A stretch of 64,000 nt of DNA. It comes from Lithobates sylvaticus. Its lineage: Eukaryota > Chordata > Amphibia > Anura > Ranidae. A program made the position numbers and the translations under genes. The stretch covers positions 130,601,150 through 130,665,149 of the forward strand of contig CM053026.1 of the NCBI GenBank assembly GCA_028564925.1. The letters are read 5' to 3'. Under the pieces are notes generated by a model. The model searched no databases. It was not told the origin of the DNA and saw only the letters and a program-made list of their open reading frames with translations. Below are positions 11,985-24,868 of the stretch, one piece after another; within the stretch, counting starts at the first letter, position 1; every line of letters begins with the position of its first letter.

Positions 11985-14900
11985 CTAACCTACCAAAAAC
12001 CATGACACAAAATGTTGGAGTAAAATTGTCCGTTTCGGCTCCTTTATTAAACAATCACAAATATAACAAACATTTCTTAAAAAAGGAAAACAAAATACTA
12101 CCCATAAATTTAAGGTTGTCGATACTTAGAGACACCAAATATCAAATTATCACTTTGTATCTGCGTACTACTTCCATGGTATCCAGCCGCACCAAACCGG
12201 CTCGGGGACGAACCACATTCTGCAGATACCACCATTGTAATTACAAGTTAATCCACCATAACTGGCATTCCACCAGGCACTCCATACCTTAGATGGGTCC
12301 CTAATAAAATCATCACTGCAGGTTATTTTAAAATGCCTCCAAAGGCCCCAACCGCCACAGCGCAAAGTGTGAAACCTCACACTTTGTGCCCTGCCAAAGC
12401 AAGCAATGCCCTCTGAACCCTGTCTTGTAATCCTAGAGACCACAGATCCGTGCCCACCACAGTCAGATGTACATCGCCGCTGCGTAGACACTGCCAAGTA
12501 TCCACCTCCAGCTACCGATGCCTAACCACCAAACCGCCGTTACATGTTATGAACTTGCCAACTTCCTTATTAACTTTCACTCTGGCCCTGTCAAATTTTT
12601 CCATTGACCTGCCAAAACGCCAAGATGTGCGGCCTACAATGTCGGATCAAACCATTACTGTGTGAGGAAAATCTAACTGCAGCCGAAGGACATCAAACTT
12701 GATGTCCCGGATGAGGTGTCGGCTGGAACGGACACTCAGATCATTGTCACCAGCGTGCAAGACCAGAACGTCCGGGGACCTGTCCCATCATGAAACCGTA
12801 TGTACCTCCGGGACCACCCTGCTCCATAACATGCCTGTAACACCTATCCACCTGATGCTAGCCTCGAACATAGGAAAGCCCAGCTGACGGCCATTAGGTC
12901 TGACATCAGCCCTTTTGGCCCCCCAATGAATGAAGGAGTGACCCAAAATCCAAACGAGGCAAGCATGATCTGAAAGGAAATACATAAACATAACACATAA
13001 CACAAAAACTGTTACCAAAACACATATTAGCACACTTACTATGAAAAACAATAAGACACCCCCAAAAACCCAGTTATGCTTAAACCAAATGAGGACGGAC
13101 ATAAAGTCTAAACCGGTCCGACTCCCACCTGCCGATGCATTTTACCACTGCATTGTCTAGGAGTCAAGGAGCTTCGAATCAAAATGAAGGTGATTCCAAT
13201 GCAATCCGCCACAGTTGAGGAGGACAAGGGGTTCCATGTTGCTCTGAACCAGTGCCAACTCCTGGAACCTGTCCAACTGGAAAAAAGGGAGAGAGCGTCA
13301 TTCGGCAGGCCAGTGCTCAGCACTCCACCGACCACCTATAAAAGCTCCATAGCCAGTGGAGCCAGCGGAATCACTAAAAAGCTTGAGATCAAAATTTCTG
13401 ACCAGCCCCTCCATCCATAGTGACTGACGATTGAAAGTTTCCAAAAAAACTTGCCACACTCCCAGGTCGGCCCTATGCTCCCTGTTTAACTGAACAAAAT
13501 GCCTAGGTGTACATACCCCCAGCCGTGGTAGCCGATAGCCACCGACAAAAAACTCTGCCCATCGGCATAATGGGGCATGCAAAATTCAGCTTGCCGAGGA
13601 GAGACTGTAACTCCCAGAGCTGGATTTTGTGTTTGCCAAACACCAAGCGGACCTCTACCTTGAGAGAAAGTAACTTTTCATCAGGCAGACGACACTTTAT
13701 CATCTGAGAATCAATTACTATCCCCAGGAACTTGATGGACGACGTGGGGCCTTCCATTTGTCAGCTGCGAGGGGAATCCCAAAACGCTCAGCGAGGTGCT
13801 GAACCATAGCCAACAGAATCGCACATAAATTGAAAAAGGGAATTGACCCTCGCCATGTTTCACGAAACACCCATTCAAGGAAAGAGCTAAAGGTCTCTAA
13901 AAATGCGCAAGATATAGAGCAGCCCATAGGAAGGCACCGATCCACATAAAATACGCCCAACCATCTACAACCTAGTAGGTGAAAACTACATGGGTGGACC
14001 GGCAACAAATGAAAGGCTGACTCTATGTCAGTCTTAGACATGAAAGCACCCTTGCTGTAGCGCCGTACCCAAAAAACTGCAGCATCAAACGAGGTATAAG
14101 ACACTGCACATGCCTTTGGGTCAATAGCATTGTTAACTGACCCACCTTTCAGGAAAGAAAGATGGTGGATCAAGCAAAACTTATTGGGCTTCTTCTTTGG
14201 AATGACACCCAAAGGAGAGACCACCAAGTTGTCCAATGAGGGTGAGGAAATGGGCCGCACATCCGGCCCAATAACACCTCCTTTGTGAGTTTTTCTGAAA
14301 TCACTGCAGAGTGTAAAAGAGCCGACCGCAAATTGTCTGCGATGGGAGGGATCTGAGAAAGGGAGCAAGGGATTAAGAATATCGGATATCTACTTAGAAA
14401 GGGGGCCATCCTTTCCACCCTCACCGGAGTCTTGCCTTTTTCCCCTCAACATCGCCAAGACGGGCCCTGCCGGCCTTGAAATAGCGAGACAGGGGTGATC
14501 CCCCTGCAGTGAGAGCATTCGTGCTTATATCTGCAGCCGGTGCCGAACCTGCTAAGAACGCTCATTGAACTGCCAGCACTTACCCCTCCGTTTTGCGGCC
14601 GGTTGTCCAGGGGCAGTCGGACTCCCAGCCCCCGCTGGAAAAACAATGTTTTTCCTCATCCTCCTTCTTGGATTCTTCCGGTTTAATCCTATCCTGGTTA
14701 AACTTCTCAAGAGGCAACAACGTGAAAATCTCCACATAGTCCCCCCGCCAAATCTTGTCCCGCACCTCAGGTTTGAGATGTGCACCCAAAGGACTCTCGA
14801 AACAGACATAAACCTTGCATTTGGCCCCATCGGTCAAGCAAACCCTACCTGTGCTCTTACTAGCATCCCTCGTGAGTCTACCGAGGTCTTCGAAGCCATC

Positions 14901-16070
14901 CCTGGACCCGCCGTGTACCCCAATGTCCCTCCAGGCACCTGCGCAATAACCAAAACAGCCAAAGCCTGGGCCACCGCACGGTTGGCCCCCAGCGGATCTA
15001 AAACCTAAGTCGAAACTGGCGCTGAGCGGGAAGCCGAGCCCACATCAAAACGTTGCAACGAATGCAGCCCAGCCACAAGATCATGTACAGCTGTGGAATC
15101 AGCCTGCATGGCGGGGCTGAAGCCCGCCGGCTATGGGAAAGGGGGGGCCCTGTCCACTGTAGACGTAAGGGTACCTGCACCGACCACGGGGCCCTGACCC
15201 ACCCTAACCCCAACACAGAAGACAAAGAAAGCTGTAAAGAAGAGATGGAATTAGACATGGACTTGCCAGGCTGACCAGGACCCGATCCCATAGTCGCAGA
15301 TCCGGAATCCCCCATCGTCGACCGCAGCAGAACGACCCTGTCTTCAGAACCGGACAGCTCGCCCTCGGATAGCAAGGAATCCAGTGGATAATCTTGAAGT
15401 CAAAGATTTGGCATGCATGTGCTGACCGCAGAAGGCCCAGGCTGACCGCTGTGCTGTCCCTCCTGCACCTCCGCCCTACAGGACTTGCGCGCTTGGCTGT
15501 CGCTGTGTGGCTCCTCTTCACCCCTCCACTGGTATGAGAGGCCCTGCTGTGCTGACCAGCTCCCGCTGGTCCTGCCTGGATTTGGGGGTGAGAAGATCTC
15601 TGGCCGCACTGCCCAACTGATTGGAACCCGCATGGCGACTCCTCCCACGCTGGGCTGCCACTCCCACCTGGGAGGCGGCCGTATCCCCCGAGTTCTCCAA
15701 TGTGCAGGGACCGGGGACAACACTGGACTAAGCCCCTGTCCCGCGGAGCTCCACCCGCAATGGGGATTCCTCCCAGCGCGCTGACCGGAGCTAGCCAGTG
15801 GAGGCTGAGCAGGATGGGCTGGAGGGTTCATGGCTGGGCTCCCTGAATGACGTGTCTCACTGGGGAATCCACTGGAGCCAAGGAGGAGGCTCCCATCATA
15901 GATGCTACCTGTGTTTGTAGCTAGTCTGTCCCAATTGATGCTGCCATGGAGCGAAGCTGCTCCTGCAGAGTCCTCCAGTCAGCCATGTGAATAAAGGCAG
16001 AGCTGTGTCTGCCCCCTGGATATCCGGCTTCCCGTACAACCCAAGGACTGATCCTGCAGCCCCCCCCCCC
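11985..16070 (-). mobile_element. DIRS/Ngaro-type tyrosine-recombinase retroelement, fossil
   Basis: Minus-strand relic of a DIRS-order retroelement. From 5' to 3' on the minus strand the recognisable parts are: a gag-like region about 15.8-14.5 kb, a reverse transcriptase about 14.37-13.72 kb, an RNase H-like part about 13.76-13.1 kb, and a region about 12.97-12.43 kb with the ordered motifs of an SGNH-hydrolase domain. An SGNH domain is, as I recall, reported for some Ngaro elements, which favours Ngaro. I do not recognise a tyrosine recombinase. The copy is broken in several places (at least five breaks), so it is old. Both outer limits are approximate: it abuts the Harbinger-like MITE on one side and a C-run on the other, and I could not identify terminal repeats. 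Confidence 0.72.
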
Positions 16071-16076
16071 CCCCCC
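16060..16076 (+). repeat. Poly-C tract
   Basis: Seventeen C in a row at the edge of the retroelement fossil. Confidence 0.95.
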
Positions 16077-16812
16077 ACTGGCAGACCAATGACCTAGAGA
16101 TAGATTAACTAAAAAACTTTAACCCCCTTGCTTCCCGGATTGCCCTGTGTACACTTTTATGCTAGCACTACGCTTTTTTTTTTGCTGCAGGCTATACTGG
16201 TAAGTGATTATTAAACATGTATGATATGCACACTATATATGACAAGATGAATCAGATGAAGAAATACATGAATTCTTGAGTAACGGGATCTGTCCTGACA
16301 AATGAAGAAAGGTGTGAAGGAGCTGTTCATACATAATATGTCAAAAATAATTAAACTTGCAGCTTGACTACATTTTGAACAACTGTACATTATTATTTTT
16401 ACTTACTATACATTTCATTCTGACATTACCATGTCACAAAAACATAATATCATAATTAAACCGCTATAAAAAATAAATGAAAATTACAGCATCAGGAAAA
16501 CAAAGATAAGATTCTTTAACTTAAGAATTATTTTACTGCACTAGCTAATTCTGTCTGGAAGCGTTATAGCTGGCTACACATTTGACAATCTGATTGTACA
16601 ATCTCCTTTGACGTTAGTAAAAGCTGGGTGGTGGGAGATACTACATCACTTCATATAAACTGAAAAATCTGACAGAGAACTCCTGCCAATACTTATATCA
16701 GTTTTGGACAGTTTTGATAAAGCCCCTGTCAAGTTTTTCAAGCAGTCTGTGACCCCTTTGCTGAGACATGAAGTGGGGACTGCAATGACATACTGTACAT
16801 CTTTTTCAGTAA
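16077..16812. other. No gene recognised
   Basis: AT-rich, unique-looking sequence with AAGATAAGA and CTTAAG-type motifs, possibly unmasked host DNA. No element ends are visible. Confidence 0.4.
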
Positions 16813-17150
16813 GACCCCTTTCACACTGGAGGCATTTTTCAGGCGCATTAGCGTTAAAAATAGCACCTGTAAAGCACCAGAAAAATGCCTCATCTGCAAT
16901 CGGCTTTCACGCTGGGGCGCTGTGCTGGCAGGACGTCAAAGCACGCAGTTTCTTTGAGGCACTTTAGGAGTGGTGTATACACCGCTCCTAAAGCGCCCCT
17001 GCCCATTGAAGTCAATTAAATCAATGGGCAGCGCCGCTGAAGCGCCTGCAAAGCACCATCGGCAGCAACGCTTTGCGGGCGCTTTTAACCCTTTATTAGG
17101 CCCCTAGTGGCCGAAAAACGTCTCTAAAACATCAGTAAATCGCCGCTAGT
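16813..17150 (+). repeat. Partial GC-rich repeat, GACCCCTTTCACACTGG family
   Basis: Begins GACCCCTTTCACACTGGAGG and continues with GCGCTTTA- and AAAGCGCC-type inverted blocks (TAGGAGTGGTGTATACACCGC then GCTCCTAAAGCGCC) around 16965-17000. This matches a common frog repeat whose other end normally mirrors the first; that mirror is missing here, so the copy is partial. Class unknown. Confidence 0.5.
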
Positions 17151-17747
17151 TTTACAGCTGCTATGGAAGGCCAGTACCAGGAAGAGAAAGTTGGCTCCTG
17201 ATGTGGAGAATATGGCACCACAGGATCTGGTATGCAGCAGCAGTCAGCAGCAGAGGGGTGGATTACAGCAGGACAACACTGGATTTATTGTAAGAGAATA
17301 CAGTATGTTTATAGATGGTAATTTAACAGCAAAGAAGAGAAAGACACTATGAGGTGTGAGGTTCCTCCTTTACCAAATCTATTAGCACCATTGCTATTTT
17401 TCTTGAAATAAAAAATGGAGGGGACGCTAACATTAAAGAGGAACTTCAGTCCCCTTACTGCTGGCCTGCCTTCCCCCATACTGGCGCTGCTATCTTTGAT
17501 GGTCCCACACATGAACAGATGCAGAAGCGCTATGCCCATCCTTCAGGTCCTAATAGCGCACCTGCAGCAGATCTATGCATGTGTGGATGCACGAACGTGG
17601 TGTGATTAGGAAGGTACGGGAAATCTTGATGTCTGCTTTAAAAGAATGCCATTAAAGTGAACTTTTCACTCTCCAAGCATGTTCGCCCACTGAGCATCCC
17701 ACAATGCACTGCGTGCAAAGCTTTACTCAATCAGGGCACAGTGAATA
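17151..17747. other. No gene recognised
   Basis: Nothing supported. Short open frames on both strands between 17309 and 17609 overlap each other and look incidental. Confidence 0.45.
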
Positions 17748-19254
17748 CAGTGCCTTGTAAAAGTATTCATAACCCTTGAAATTTTCCAAATTTTGTCATA
17801 TTACAGCCAAAAAGGTAAATGTATTTTATTGGGATTTTATGTGATAGACCAACACAAAGTGGCACATAATTAACATATTTTACAAATTAATATCTGAAAA
17901 GTGTGGTGTGAATTTGTATTCGGCCCCCTTTACTTTGATACCCCAAACTAAAATCTAGCGGAACTAATTGTCTTCACAAGTCACCTAATTAGTAAATAGA
18001 GTCCATCTGTGTATAATTTAATCTCAGTATAAATACAGCTGTTCTGTGAAGCCCCAGAGGTTTGTTAGAGAACCTTAGTGAACAAACAGCATCATGAAGG
18101 CAAAGGAACACAGCAGACAGGTCAGGGATACAGTTCTGGAGAAGTTTAAAGCAGGGTTAGGTTACAAAAAAAATATCCCACACTTTGAAAATCTCACGGA
18201 GCACTGTTCAATCCATCATCTGAAAATGGCACAACTGCAAACCTACCAAGAGAGGGCCATGGTAACTCTGGAGGAGCTGCAGAGATACACAGTTCAGGTC
18301 AGAGAATCTGTCCACAGGATAACTATTAGTCGTGCACTCCACAAATCTGGCCTTTATGGAAGAATGGCAAGAAGAAAGCCATAGTTGAAAGAAAGACATA
18401 AAAAGTCCCATTTGCAGTTTATAAGAAGCCATGTGGGGGACACAGAAAACATGTGGAAGAAGGTGCTCTGGTCAGATGAGACCAAAATTTAACTTTTTGG
18501 CCTAAAAAGCAAAATGCTATGTGTGGCAGAAAACTAAAACTGCACATCACCCCAAACACACCATCCCCACTGTGAAACATTGTGTTGGCAGCATCATGTT
18601 GTGGGGATGCTTTTCTTCAGCAGGGGCAGAGAAGCTGCTCAGAGTTGATGGGAAAATGGATGGAGTCGAATACAGGGCAATCTTAGAAGAAAACCTGTTA
18701 GCGTCTGCAAAAGACTTGATACTGGGCAAAGGTTCACCTTCCAGCAGTACCACAACCCTAAACATACAGCCAGAGCTACAATGGAATGGTTTAGATCAAT
18801 GCATATTCATATGTTAGAATGGCCCAGTCATAGTCTAGACCTAAATTAAATTAAGAATCTGTGTCAAGACTTGAAAATTGCTGTTCACAGACTCTCTCCA
18901 TCCTCCAGAGCTTGAGCTATTTTGCAAAGAAGAATGGGCAAAAATGTCACTCTCTAGATGTGCAAAGCTGGTAGAGACATACCTAACCAGACTTCCAGCT
19001 GTAATTGCAGCGAAAGGTGGTTCTACAAATTATTGACTCAGGGGGGCTGAATACAAATGTACCCCACACTTTTCACATATTTATTTGTAAAAAAATGTAA
19101 AAACCATTTATAATTTTCCTTCCACTTCAGAATTATGTGCCACTTTGTGTTGGTCTATCACATAAAATCCCAATAAAATACATTTAAATTTTTGGTTGTA
19201 ACATGACAAAATGTGGAGAATTTTAAGGGGTATGAATTCTTTTTGAAGGCACTG
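17748..19254 (+). mobile_element. Tc1/mariner transposon, decayed
   Basis: 1507-bp element between TA at 17746-17747 and 19255-19256. The left end CAGTGCCTTGTAAAAGTATT and the right end (complement of AAAAAGAATTCATACCCC, finishing AAGGCACTG) are Tc1 terminal repeats of roughly 200 bp, visibly diverged from each other. It is a different and much older family than the element at 8191. Confidence 0.93.
18094..19036 (+). pseudogene. Tc1-type transposase pseudogene
   Basis: Starts MKAKEHSRQVRDTVLEKF, a Tc1 N-terminus, and keeps HKSGLYGRMARRKP at the end of the second DNA-binding helix, where a stop follows at 18382-18384. Later pieces are recognisable in other frames: the SDETKI-type block near 18474, the TPTVKHCVGSIMLWG-like Gly-rich box near 18565, the DNP-type block near 18755, LDLN near 18837 and the KGGSTNY terminus ending in a stop at 19036. 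The span of 943 bp is not a multiple of three, so net frameshifts and several stops have killed it. Confidence 0.88.
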
Positions 19255-19256
19255 TA

Positions 19257-20161
19257 GTTGGTTGTTACGGAGTGGGACCGGGAAGCCGGACGTGGTTTGT
19301 CCACGCTGGTATGGTCTGCAAACACTGAAATTTTGTTGGAAAAGGCTATTTAAATATTTGTTTCCTCTGAGGAGAGGCACCTGACAAAGAGATACCTCCC
19401 TGTAGATTACAGGTAGAGAGTTAATCAGCTCATCCTAACATGTGTCATTGGGCTTCCTGTGATTCTCCCCCCGCGAGGGTAGCAGGAAGTAAACTTAGTA
19501 CTACTGTCCTTTATCCCTTTACATCAAATAATGAAGGACATGGTCTCCTTACAGGAAGATTTGCTAACAAGACTGGAAACCTTCCTTGGCAATAACTAAC
19601 ACATTTAGCTGCCAGAAGCCCTTGTTATTCCCTCCAGGAGGTCCCAAAAAGCCTGATTATCATAAGTGATGCTCACAATTGGGAACATTGGTTGCTAATT
19701 TCTTGGCTTTTATGGCAACACTAATGTCTGCTGCAGGTAGCTAACAAACATCTTCTCCCAGCGGGTAGTAACTACTTAAATTACCTTCCAGTAACAGACA
19801 GGAATATCCCACTTACTTTGTACACACAATGATTGATTTACTGTAGGAGAACACATTAAATGGTCACCAAGCTCAATAAATAACATGAAGCTGTAATAAC
19901 CTCAATCACCCAGTCATATTTCTTTCATTTCTCTTGCATATCATTGGTTATTCAATGTGAACACAGCTTATTTACTAAGCGCAGTGACCATTCATTTTGC
20001 TATGTGAGCTGTTTCTATTAGGTTTTTCTTTAGCAAATCAAGTCCAATAAGCAGTAAAAATTAACTTAAAGAAGAACTATGGTCAAAATTAGAAAATAAA
20101 TATGTAATGTAACTTTGTAAACTGTTAAATATGTCACTCATTGTTTTGCTAATAACAGTAA
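19257..20161. other. No gene recognised
   Basis: Anonymous sequence. CTTAAAGAAGAACTATGGTC at 20066-20085 resembles the end of a TTAA-bounded frog repeat, but I find no matching second end, so I leave it unassigned. Confidence 0.4.
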
Positions 20162-20572
20162 TACCCCGTACACACGGTCGGAAATTCCGACCACAAAATC
20201 TGTCTGATTTTTTCAGACGGATTTTATCCGACACTGGTGTTGCATACACACGGTCGGACAAAGTTGTCGGAAAATCCGATCATTCTGAACGGGGTGACGT
20301 TCGTTGCGTACGACGGAACTACGTAGAGGCTAGTAGCCAATAGCTTTGGTCTCGTAATTTGATCTGAGCATGCGTGGCACTTTGTCCGTCGGAATTCTCT
20401 ACACACGATCGGAAAAAGTCCGATCAGACTTTGTTGTCGGAAAATTTGAGAGCAGGATCTCAAGTCCGATGGAGCCCACACAAAGTCCGATGGAGCCCAC
20501 ACACGATTTTTCGGACAACATGGTCCGATAGGACATTTTCCGTCGGAAATTTCCGACCATGTGTACGGGGCA
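20162..20572. mobile_element. Harbinger-like MITE, copy 3
   Basis: 411 bp, ends TACCCCGTACACACGGTCGG and CCGACCATGTGTACGGGGCA, flanked by perfect TAA at 20159-20161 and 20573-20575. The interior matches copy 1 in the same orientation. A short internal duplication of AAGTCCGATGGAGCCCACAC lies at 20463-20503. Confidence 0.9.
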
Positions 20573-20575
20573 TAA

Positions 20576-21354
20576 GGATGCTCAGATATCTATCTTTTTC
20601 CCCTGCAGCTGAAAACTCCCATGCCCATTTTCTTTTTTCAGGAGACAATACTGCTTCCTCTGTGTCCAAATGCCTCTGTTGTCCCTTTTTGTGTGATACC
20701 GCTCTGAAGAGACTACAGCATGGCGTCATTACATCATTGGAGGAGGTGCTCTTACATTCCATAGAGAGTCCTGGCATGTCAATCAAAATAGAAGTCACGC
20801 CGAGTCTCCACCCACTTCCCCCTGAGATCAGGCTGAACATGCCCTGCCCATTGCCCTGCCCATTCCATGTCCTACATATTCCCCGCCCACTGCTCTATGC
20901 TGAAACAGCCTATTCCCCGCCTGCTAGCCTTTTCAGTTTCACAGCAGTAAAGTATAGCAGCATACAGTGGAATTAAAAAATCAGTTTACAAAGATATCTG
21001 GAGGTAATAAAAGCAATAATTCATCTTTTATACTAATAAAAAAAGTTATTATATATATTTTTTTAATACAACAAAATTTATTATATATTGTACCAATAAA
21101 TGAACATGCAACATTTTTTAATAGTTTTCTTTGAGAGATGGACACAGCGTGATAGGGGCGTAGGGAATTAAGGGAACTGTAGTTCCATGTGAGAGATGCA
21201 GATGCTAGAAGAGTGGAAAGAAATGATGTGCTGGCTGCTCCTACCATCACTAGCATTATCCAGCAGAGGAGGAATGGTGGAGGGGATTAGAGACCCCAAT
21301 TGCACCTATATAGTAAGGTAATAATAAATTAATTTATTCAATTTATTTTTTGTG
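20576..21354. other. No gene recognised
   Basis: A GC-richer half (20580-20960, CCCGCCC and CCCTGCCCATT motifs) followed by an AT-rich half. The first half may be a repeat fragment continuing the sequence before the MITE. No gene is supported. Confidence 0.4.
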
Positions 21355-21933
21355 TAACTTTCGGATGTCATCCCAGTCTGTAGGGTTCAATATTGAGTTG
21401 GCCCACCCTTTACAGCTATAACAGCTACAACTCTTCTGGGAAGGCTGTCCACATGGTATAGGAGTGTGCCTATGGGAATGTTTGACCATTCTTCCAGAAG
21501 CGCATTTGTGAGGTCAGACACTGATGTTGGATGAGAAGGCCTGTCTCGCCGTCTCCTACACCATAATGCCCCCTCCACCAAATGATTTGGACTAGTGCAC
21601 AAAGCAAGGTCCATAAAAACATGGATGAGCGAGTTTGGGGTGTAAGAACTTGACTGGCCTGAATCCAAAGAACACCTTTGGGATGAATTAGAGTGGAGGC
21701 TGCAAGCCAGACCTTCTTGTCCAACATCAGTGCCTGAGCTCACAAATATGCTTCTGGAAGAATGGTCAAACATTTCCATAGACACACTCCTAAACCTTTC
21801 CAGAAGAGTTGAAGCTATTATAGCTGCAAAGGGTGGGCTAACTCAATATTGAACCCTACGGACTAAGACTGATATGCCATTAAAGTTCATGTGTGTGTAA
21901 AGGCAGGTGTCCCAATACTTTGGCAATATAGTG
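21355..21933. mobile_element. Tc1-derived inverted element
   Basis: Two copies of the 3' end of one Tc1 family face outward. On the minus strand, 21551-21387, the transposase C-terminus is readable (FWKNGQTF-type then RVVAVIAVKGGPTQY and a stop). On the plus strand, 21655-21851, the same segment is present in diverged form (WNAL / LQRVG-type reading with interruptions). The right end is intact: complement of CACTATATTGCCAAAGTATT, then TA at 21934-21935. The left terminal repeat is truncated near 21355. It is a foldback deletion derivative with no working gene. Confidence 0.8.
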
Positions 21934-21935
21934 TA

Positions 21936-22592
21936 TGTATGAAGCAGTGAATATGACATTTACCAACTATTCACTTCAGGTGTATCTTCCTGGGACGTGT
22001 TTTGGTGCAGGTTCACAATATTGTGCTGTGGTAAAACACACTATATACACTGGTGAATGGCACCCCAAAGCAAAACGGTAATGCACACAACACACATTAG
22101 TTCAATGCCATGCATTGCATTCCTAAAATTTCTAATTACAGTGATTGATTTACCTGTAGTGAATGTTTGGCAAATGTCACATTCATTGCTTTGTATGAGT
22201 GTCCCCAAATAAACATTTGTGAAGTTTTGTTCACTTAAAAATATATGCATATGTCAATTCAAAAGTTTTTCTTAGTTTTGGACAGAGTGCGGAAAGGTTA
22301 AAAAATAGGTAAAAAAAAGTTTCAAAAGTGAAAATGAAATAAAATCCACAAAAAAAAAAAAAAAAATCCATATAGGAACCACGCATATGAGCGTAAATAT
22401 GCACATTGAGTGCTCTAACATATGACAACAATGACTGTGCTACACGTATTAGTTATCAACGTACAGGCAGGCATGAGGGCAATCATTTTAGGTTCTAAAC
22501 TGATGACCTGTAAAAGTATTTAAAGTGTTCCAATAGACACTTTTGGTGCCAAAGTTTGCTGTAGTTTTACAAGCTTACATGATTGTAATGTC
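21936..22592. other. No gene recognised; A-run
   Basis: A-run at 22350-22366. CTTAGTTTTGGACAGAGTGC at 22272 is a fragment of the family described at 870-1260. Otherwise featureless. Confidence 0.45.
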
Positions 22593-23062
22593 AGAAGTTT
22601 TTTTATCTTAATGCATTCTATGCATTAAAATAAAAAAACTTCTTTGTGCAGCAGCCCCCCTCAGCCCCCTAATACTTACCTGAGCCCATCTCTATCCAGC
22701 GATACTGCAGGAGCGACTCGGCTGCCAGAGACTCTCCTCCTCATTGGCTGAGACAGCAGAGTGCCATTGGCTCCTGCTGCTGTCAATCAAAGTCATTCAG
22801 CCAATGAGGAGAGAGACGGTGCGGGGCCTAGAAGGGGCTTTGTGTCTGAATGGATACACAGAGCTGCGGCTTGGCCCGGGTTCCCCCATAGCAAGCTGCT
22901 TGCTGTGGGGGCACTCGTCCGGGGGGAGGGGCCAGGAGAGCTGAAGAAGGTCCCGAGAAGAGGAGGATCGGGGCTGCTCTATGCAAAACCAACTGCACAG
23001 AGCAGGTAAGTATAACATGTTTCTTATTTTTAGGCAAAAATATATGAGACTTTAGTATCACT
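22593..23062. repeat. GC-rich frog repeat with terminal hairpin
   Basis: The left edge is a hairpin: AGAAGTTTTTTTATCTTAATG at 22593 is answered by CATTAAAATAAAAAAACTTCT ending at 22643. It also contains CTCCTCCTCATTGGCTGAGA and its partial mirror CAGCCAATGAGGAGAGAG. GCACAGAGCAGGTAAGTATA near the right recurs in reverse at 46503-46530, so the block belongs to a dispersed family. Class unknown; the right edge merges into the next element. Confidence 0.5.
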
Positions 23063-23634
23063 TTAAAGTGGTTCTGCACCCATTTAATTTAGTAAATCTC
23101 TTTGCCTTCCAAATCAGGCAAAGAGTACTAAATGAAATGTGTTTTTTTTTTTTTTTTTTTACTTACCTTGTAATTGATGACTTCCGGTCTTCTGTCTCTT
23201 CGGGGGTGGACGGGGTCTCTGCGTCGATCGTCGTCAGGCCGCACTGTCTCCTGGGATCTGGTGTCATTGTTCCCAGGAGTCAGTGCGGACATCTTCCGAA
23301 ATCTCACGAGATTTCGGCCACATCTTCCGAAATCTCGCAAGATTTCGGACACATCTTCCGAAATCTCGTGAGATGTCGGCAGATGTGCCGTTAGTGCGCA
23401 CGCGCGAGTAACGGCGGTGCATGCTGGGCCATCTAAAGTGCCTGTGGGGGTTTCACATGCCCACAGGCAAGATGGCCCCCAGCACAAAAGAAGAAGATGA
23501 AGAACTTCATCGGACGAAAACCGGCGGCGATCGAGATGCAAGATGGAACAGGTAAGTCCCCCAATTGAGCTATATGCCCTTGGCATATAGCCCAAAAACA
23601 AAACAAAAAAAAAACGGGTGCAGAACCGCTTTAA
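23063..23634. mobile_element. TTAAAG-GGTTCTGCACCC MITE
   Basis: Bounded by TTAA at 23063-23066 and 23631-23634. The ends are TTAAAGTGGTTCTGCACCC and GGGTGCAGAACCGCTTTAA. The middle carries three tandem copies of a CATCTTCCGAAATCTCGNGA unit at 23289-23371. About 572 bp, non-coding. The sister copy at 4950-5505 is nested in another repeat. The TTAA target suggests a piggyBac- or Kolobok-type mobiliser. Confidence 0.75.
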
Positions 23635-24868
23635 GGCCTGACTTGTTTGGTACCTTTTTACATAACAACATTATTTTACCAAAAAGCTGGTCATATTTTG
23701 TGTTTTTCTGAAGTAATATTAGCTTTAGTGTATTTTATACTGAAAATATGCGCTTGATAAACAGTTACGTGAATATCTTGAGACATAAAAACTTTAAAAA
23801 AAAAAACAGCTCTGGCAGAGAAAGGGTCCTGTCTGATGGAAAATTAGGGAAAACCTATCTAACAGAGCCTCGGAAAGTAATAAAAAAACAGACAGGAGCT
23901 TTAAATTCTTCCCCACGCTAAATCTAAAATCAAAATCTAAAAAAAAAAATATATATTTTTGCTTGATATGCACTTTAAACATCCCATCGTGGGAAAAAAA
24001 ATAATTTTTGCCTGCACATGCCTGGATTTATGAAGTGAAAACAGTGTTTTCATGTTTCAGCTGAATACTTTGCAAATTTCCCACATTGATTGTTTCTGTC
24101 TCTTTCACTTCTTCCTGAATCCCCTCAATCTCTATAGAGATATATTCTGTAAGATGCATTTTTTTAAGTACTAATGTTTCCAACAAAATACTGTATTTTC
24201 TAAGATACAACGCATATGTTTTTACTATCCAGACAGTCAATACAATTGCTGAAACCTACATCCTGAATTCCTCACTAATGACATTACAAGATTTTCCTAA
24301 GATACATTTTTATCTTCTCCACTCTGCAACAGTGTATAACGGAATAAATGCTTTGTAGAGCATATACTCTATTTTGTACCTTACCCTTTGAAAAAGCAAT
24401 TAAAGGTTATGAACAGCTTTAAAATACTACACTAATAACATATTTGACACTAAATAGAGCTATAGACAAAAAAGTCTAAAAATATGAACTACCAACTAAG
24501 CCAGAACTAATAAAAATAAGGGTTTAAAAGGCAAGGTCCCTCGCTCCCTCACTCGCTTACCTAGTTTAATGTGTACCTCTTCTATGCCCTGGTGGTGCTT
24601 CATCACCCTGACCTGGGATCACAGTACTCCTGGACAGCATGGTGCTCGTAGCTCAGTATTTGGACAACAAGCTATCCAGGAGGAAGAACCGCCTATCACT
24701 GTTGCTGAAGAAGAAGAATGACCCATAATGTGACCAGAGCTTCCAGAAGACCGTAGGAAAAAGTAATGTATAAGCTTACAATGCCTTGTTCTGCACGGTA
24801 AAGATTGTGGAGGCAGGGGTAGAACACCATATGTAAATAAAAGACTTGGAAACCTCCAACTGGTTAGA
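23635..24868. other. No gene recognised
   Basis: AT-rich anonymous sequence with A-runs at 23796-23808 and 23939-23949. Nothing coding or structured that I can support. Confidence 0.5.

Noticed and set aside
14565-15784. Plus-strand frames of 147, 73 and 99 codons
   Set aside because: Antisense shadows of the gag-like region of the DIRS/Ngaro-type fossil.
20374-20976. 200-codon plus-strand frame
   Set aside because: Its first third is Harbinger-like MITE sequence and the rest has no family signature, so it is a chance fusion across an element end.
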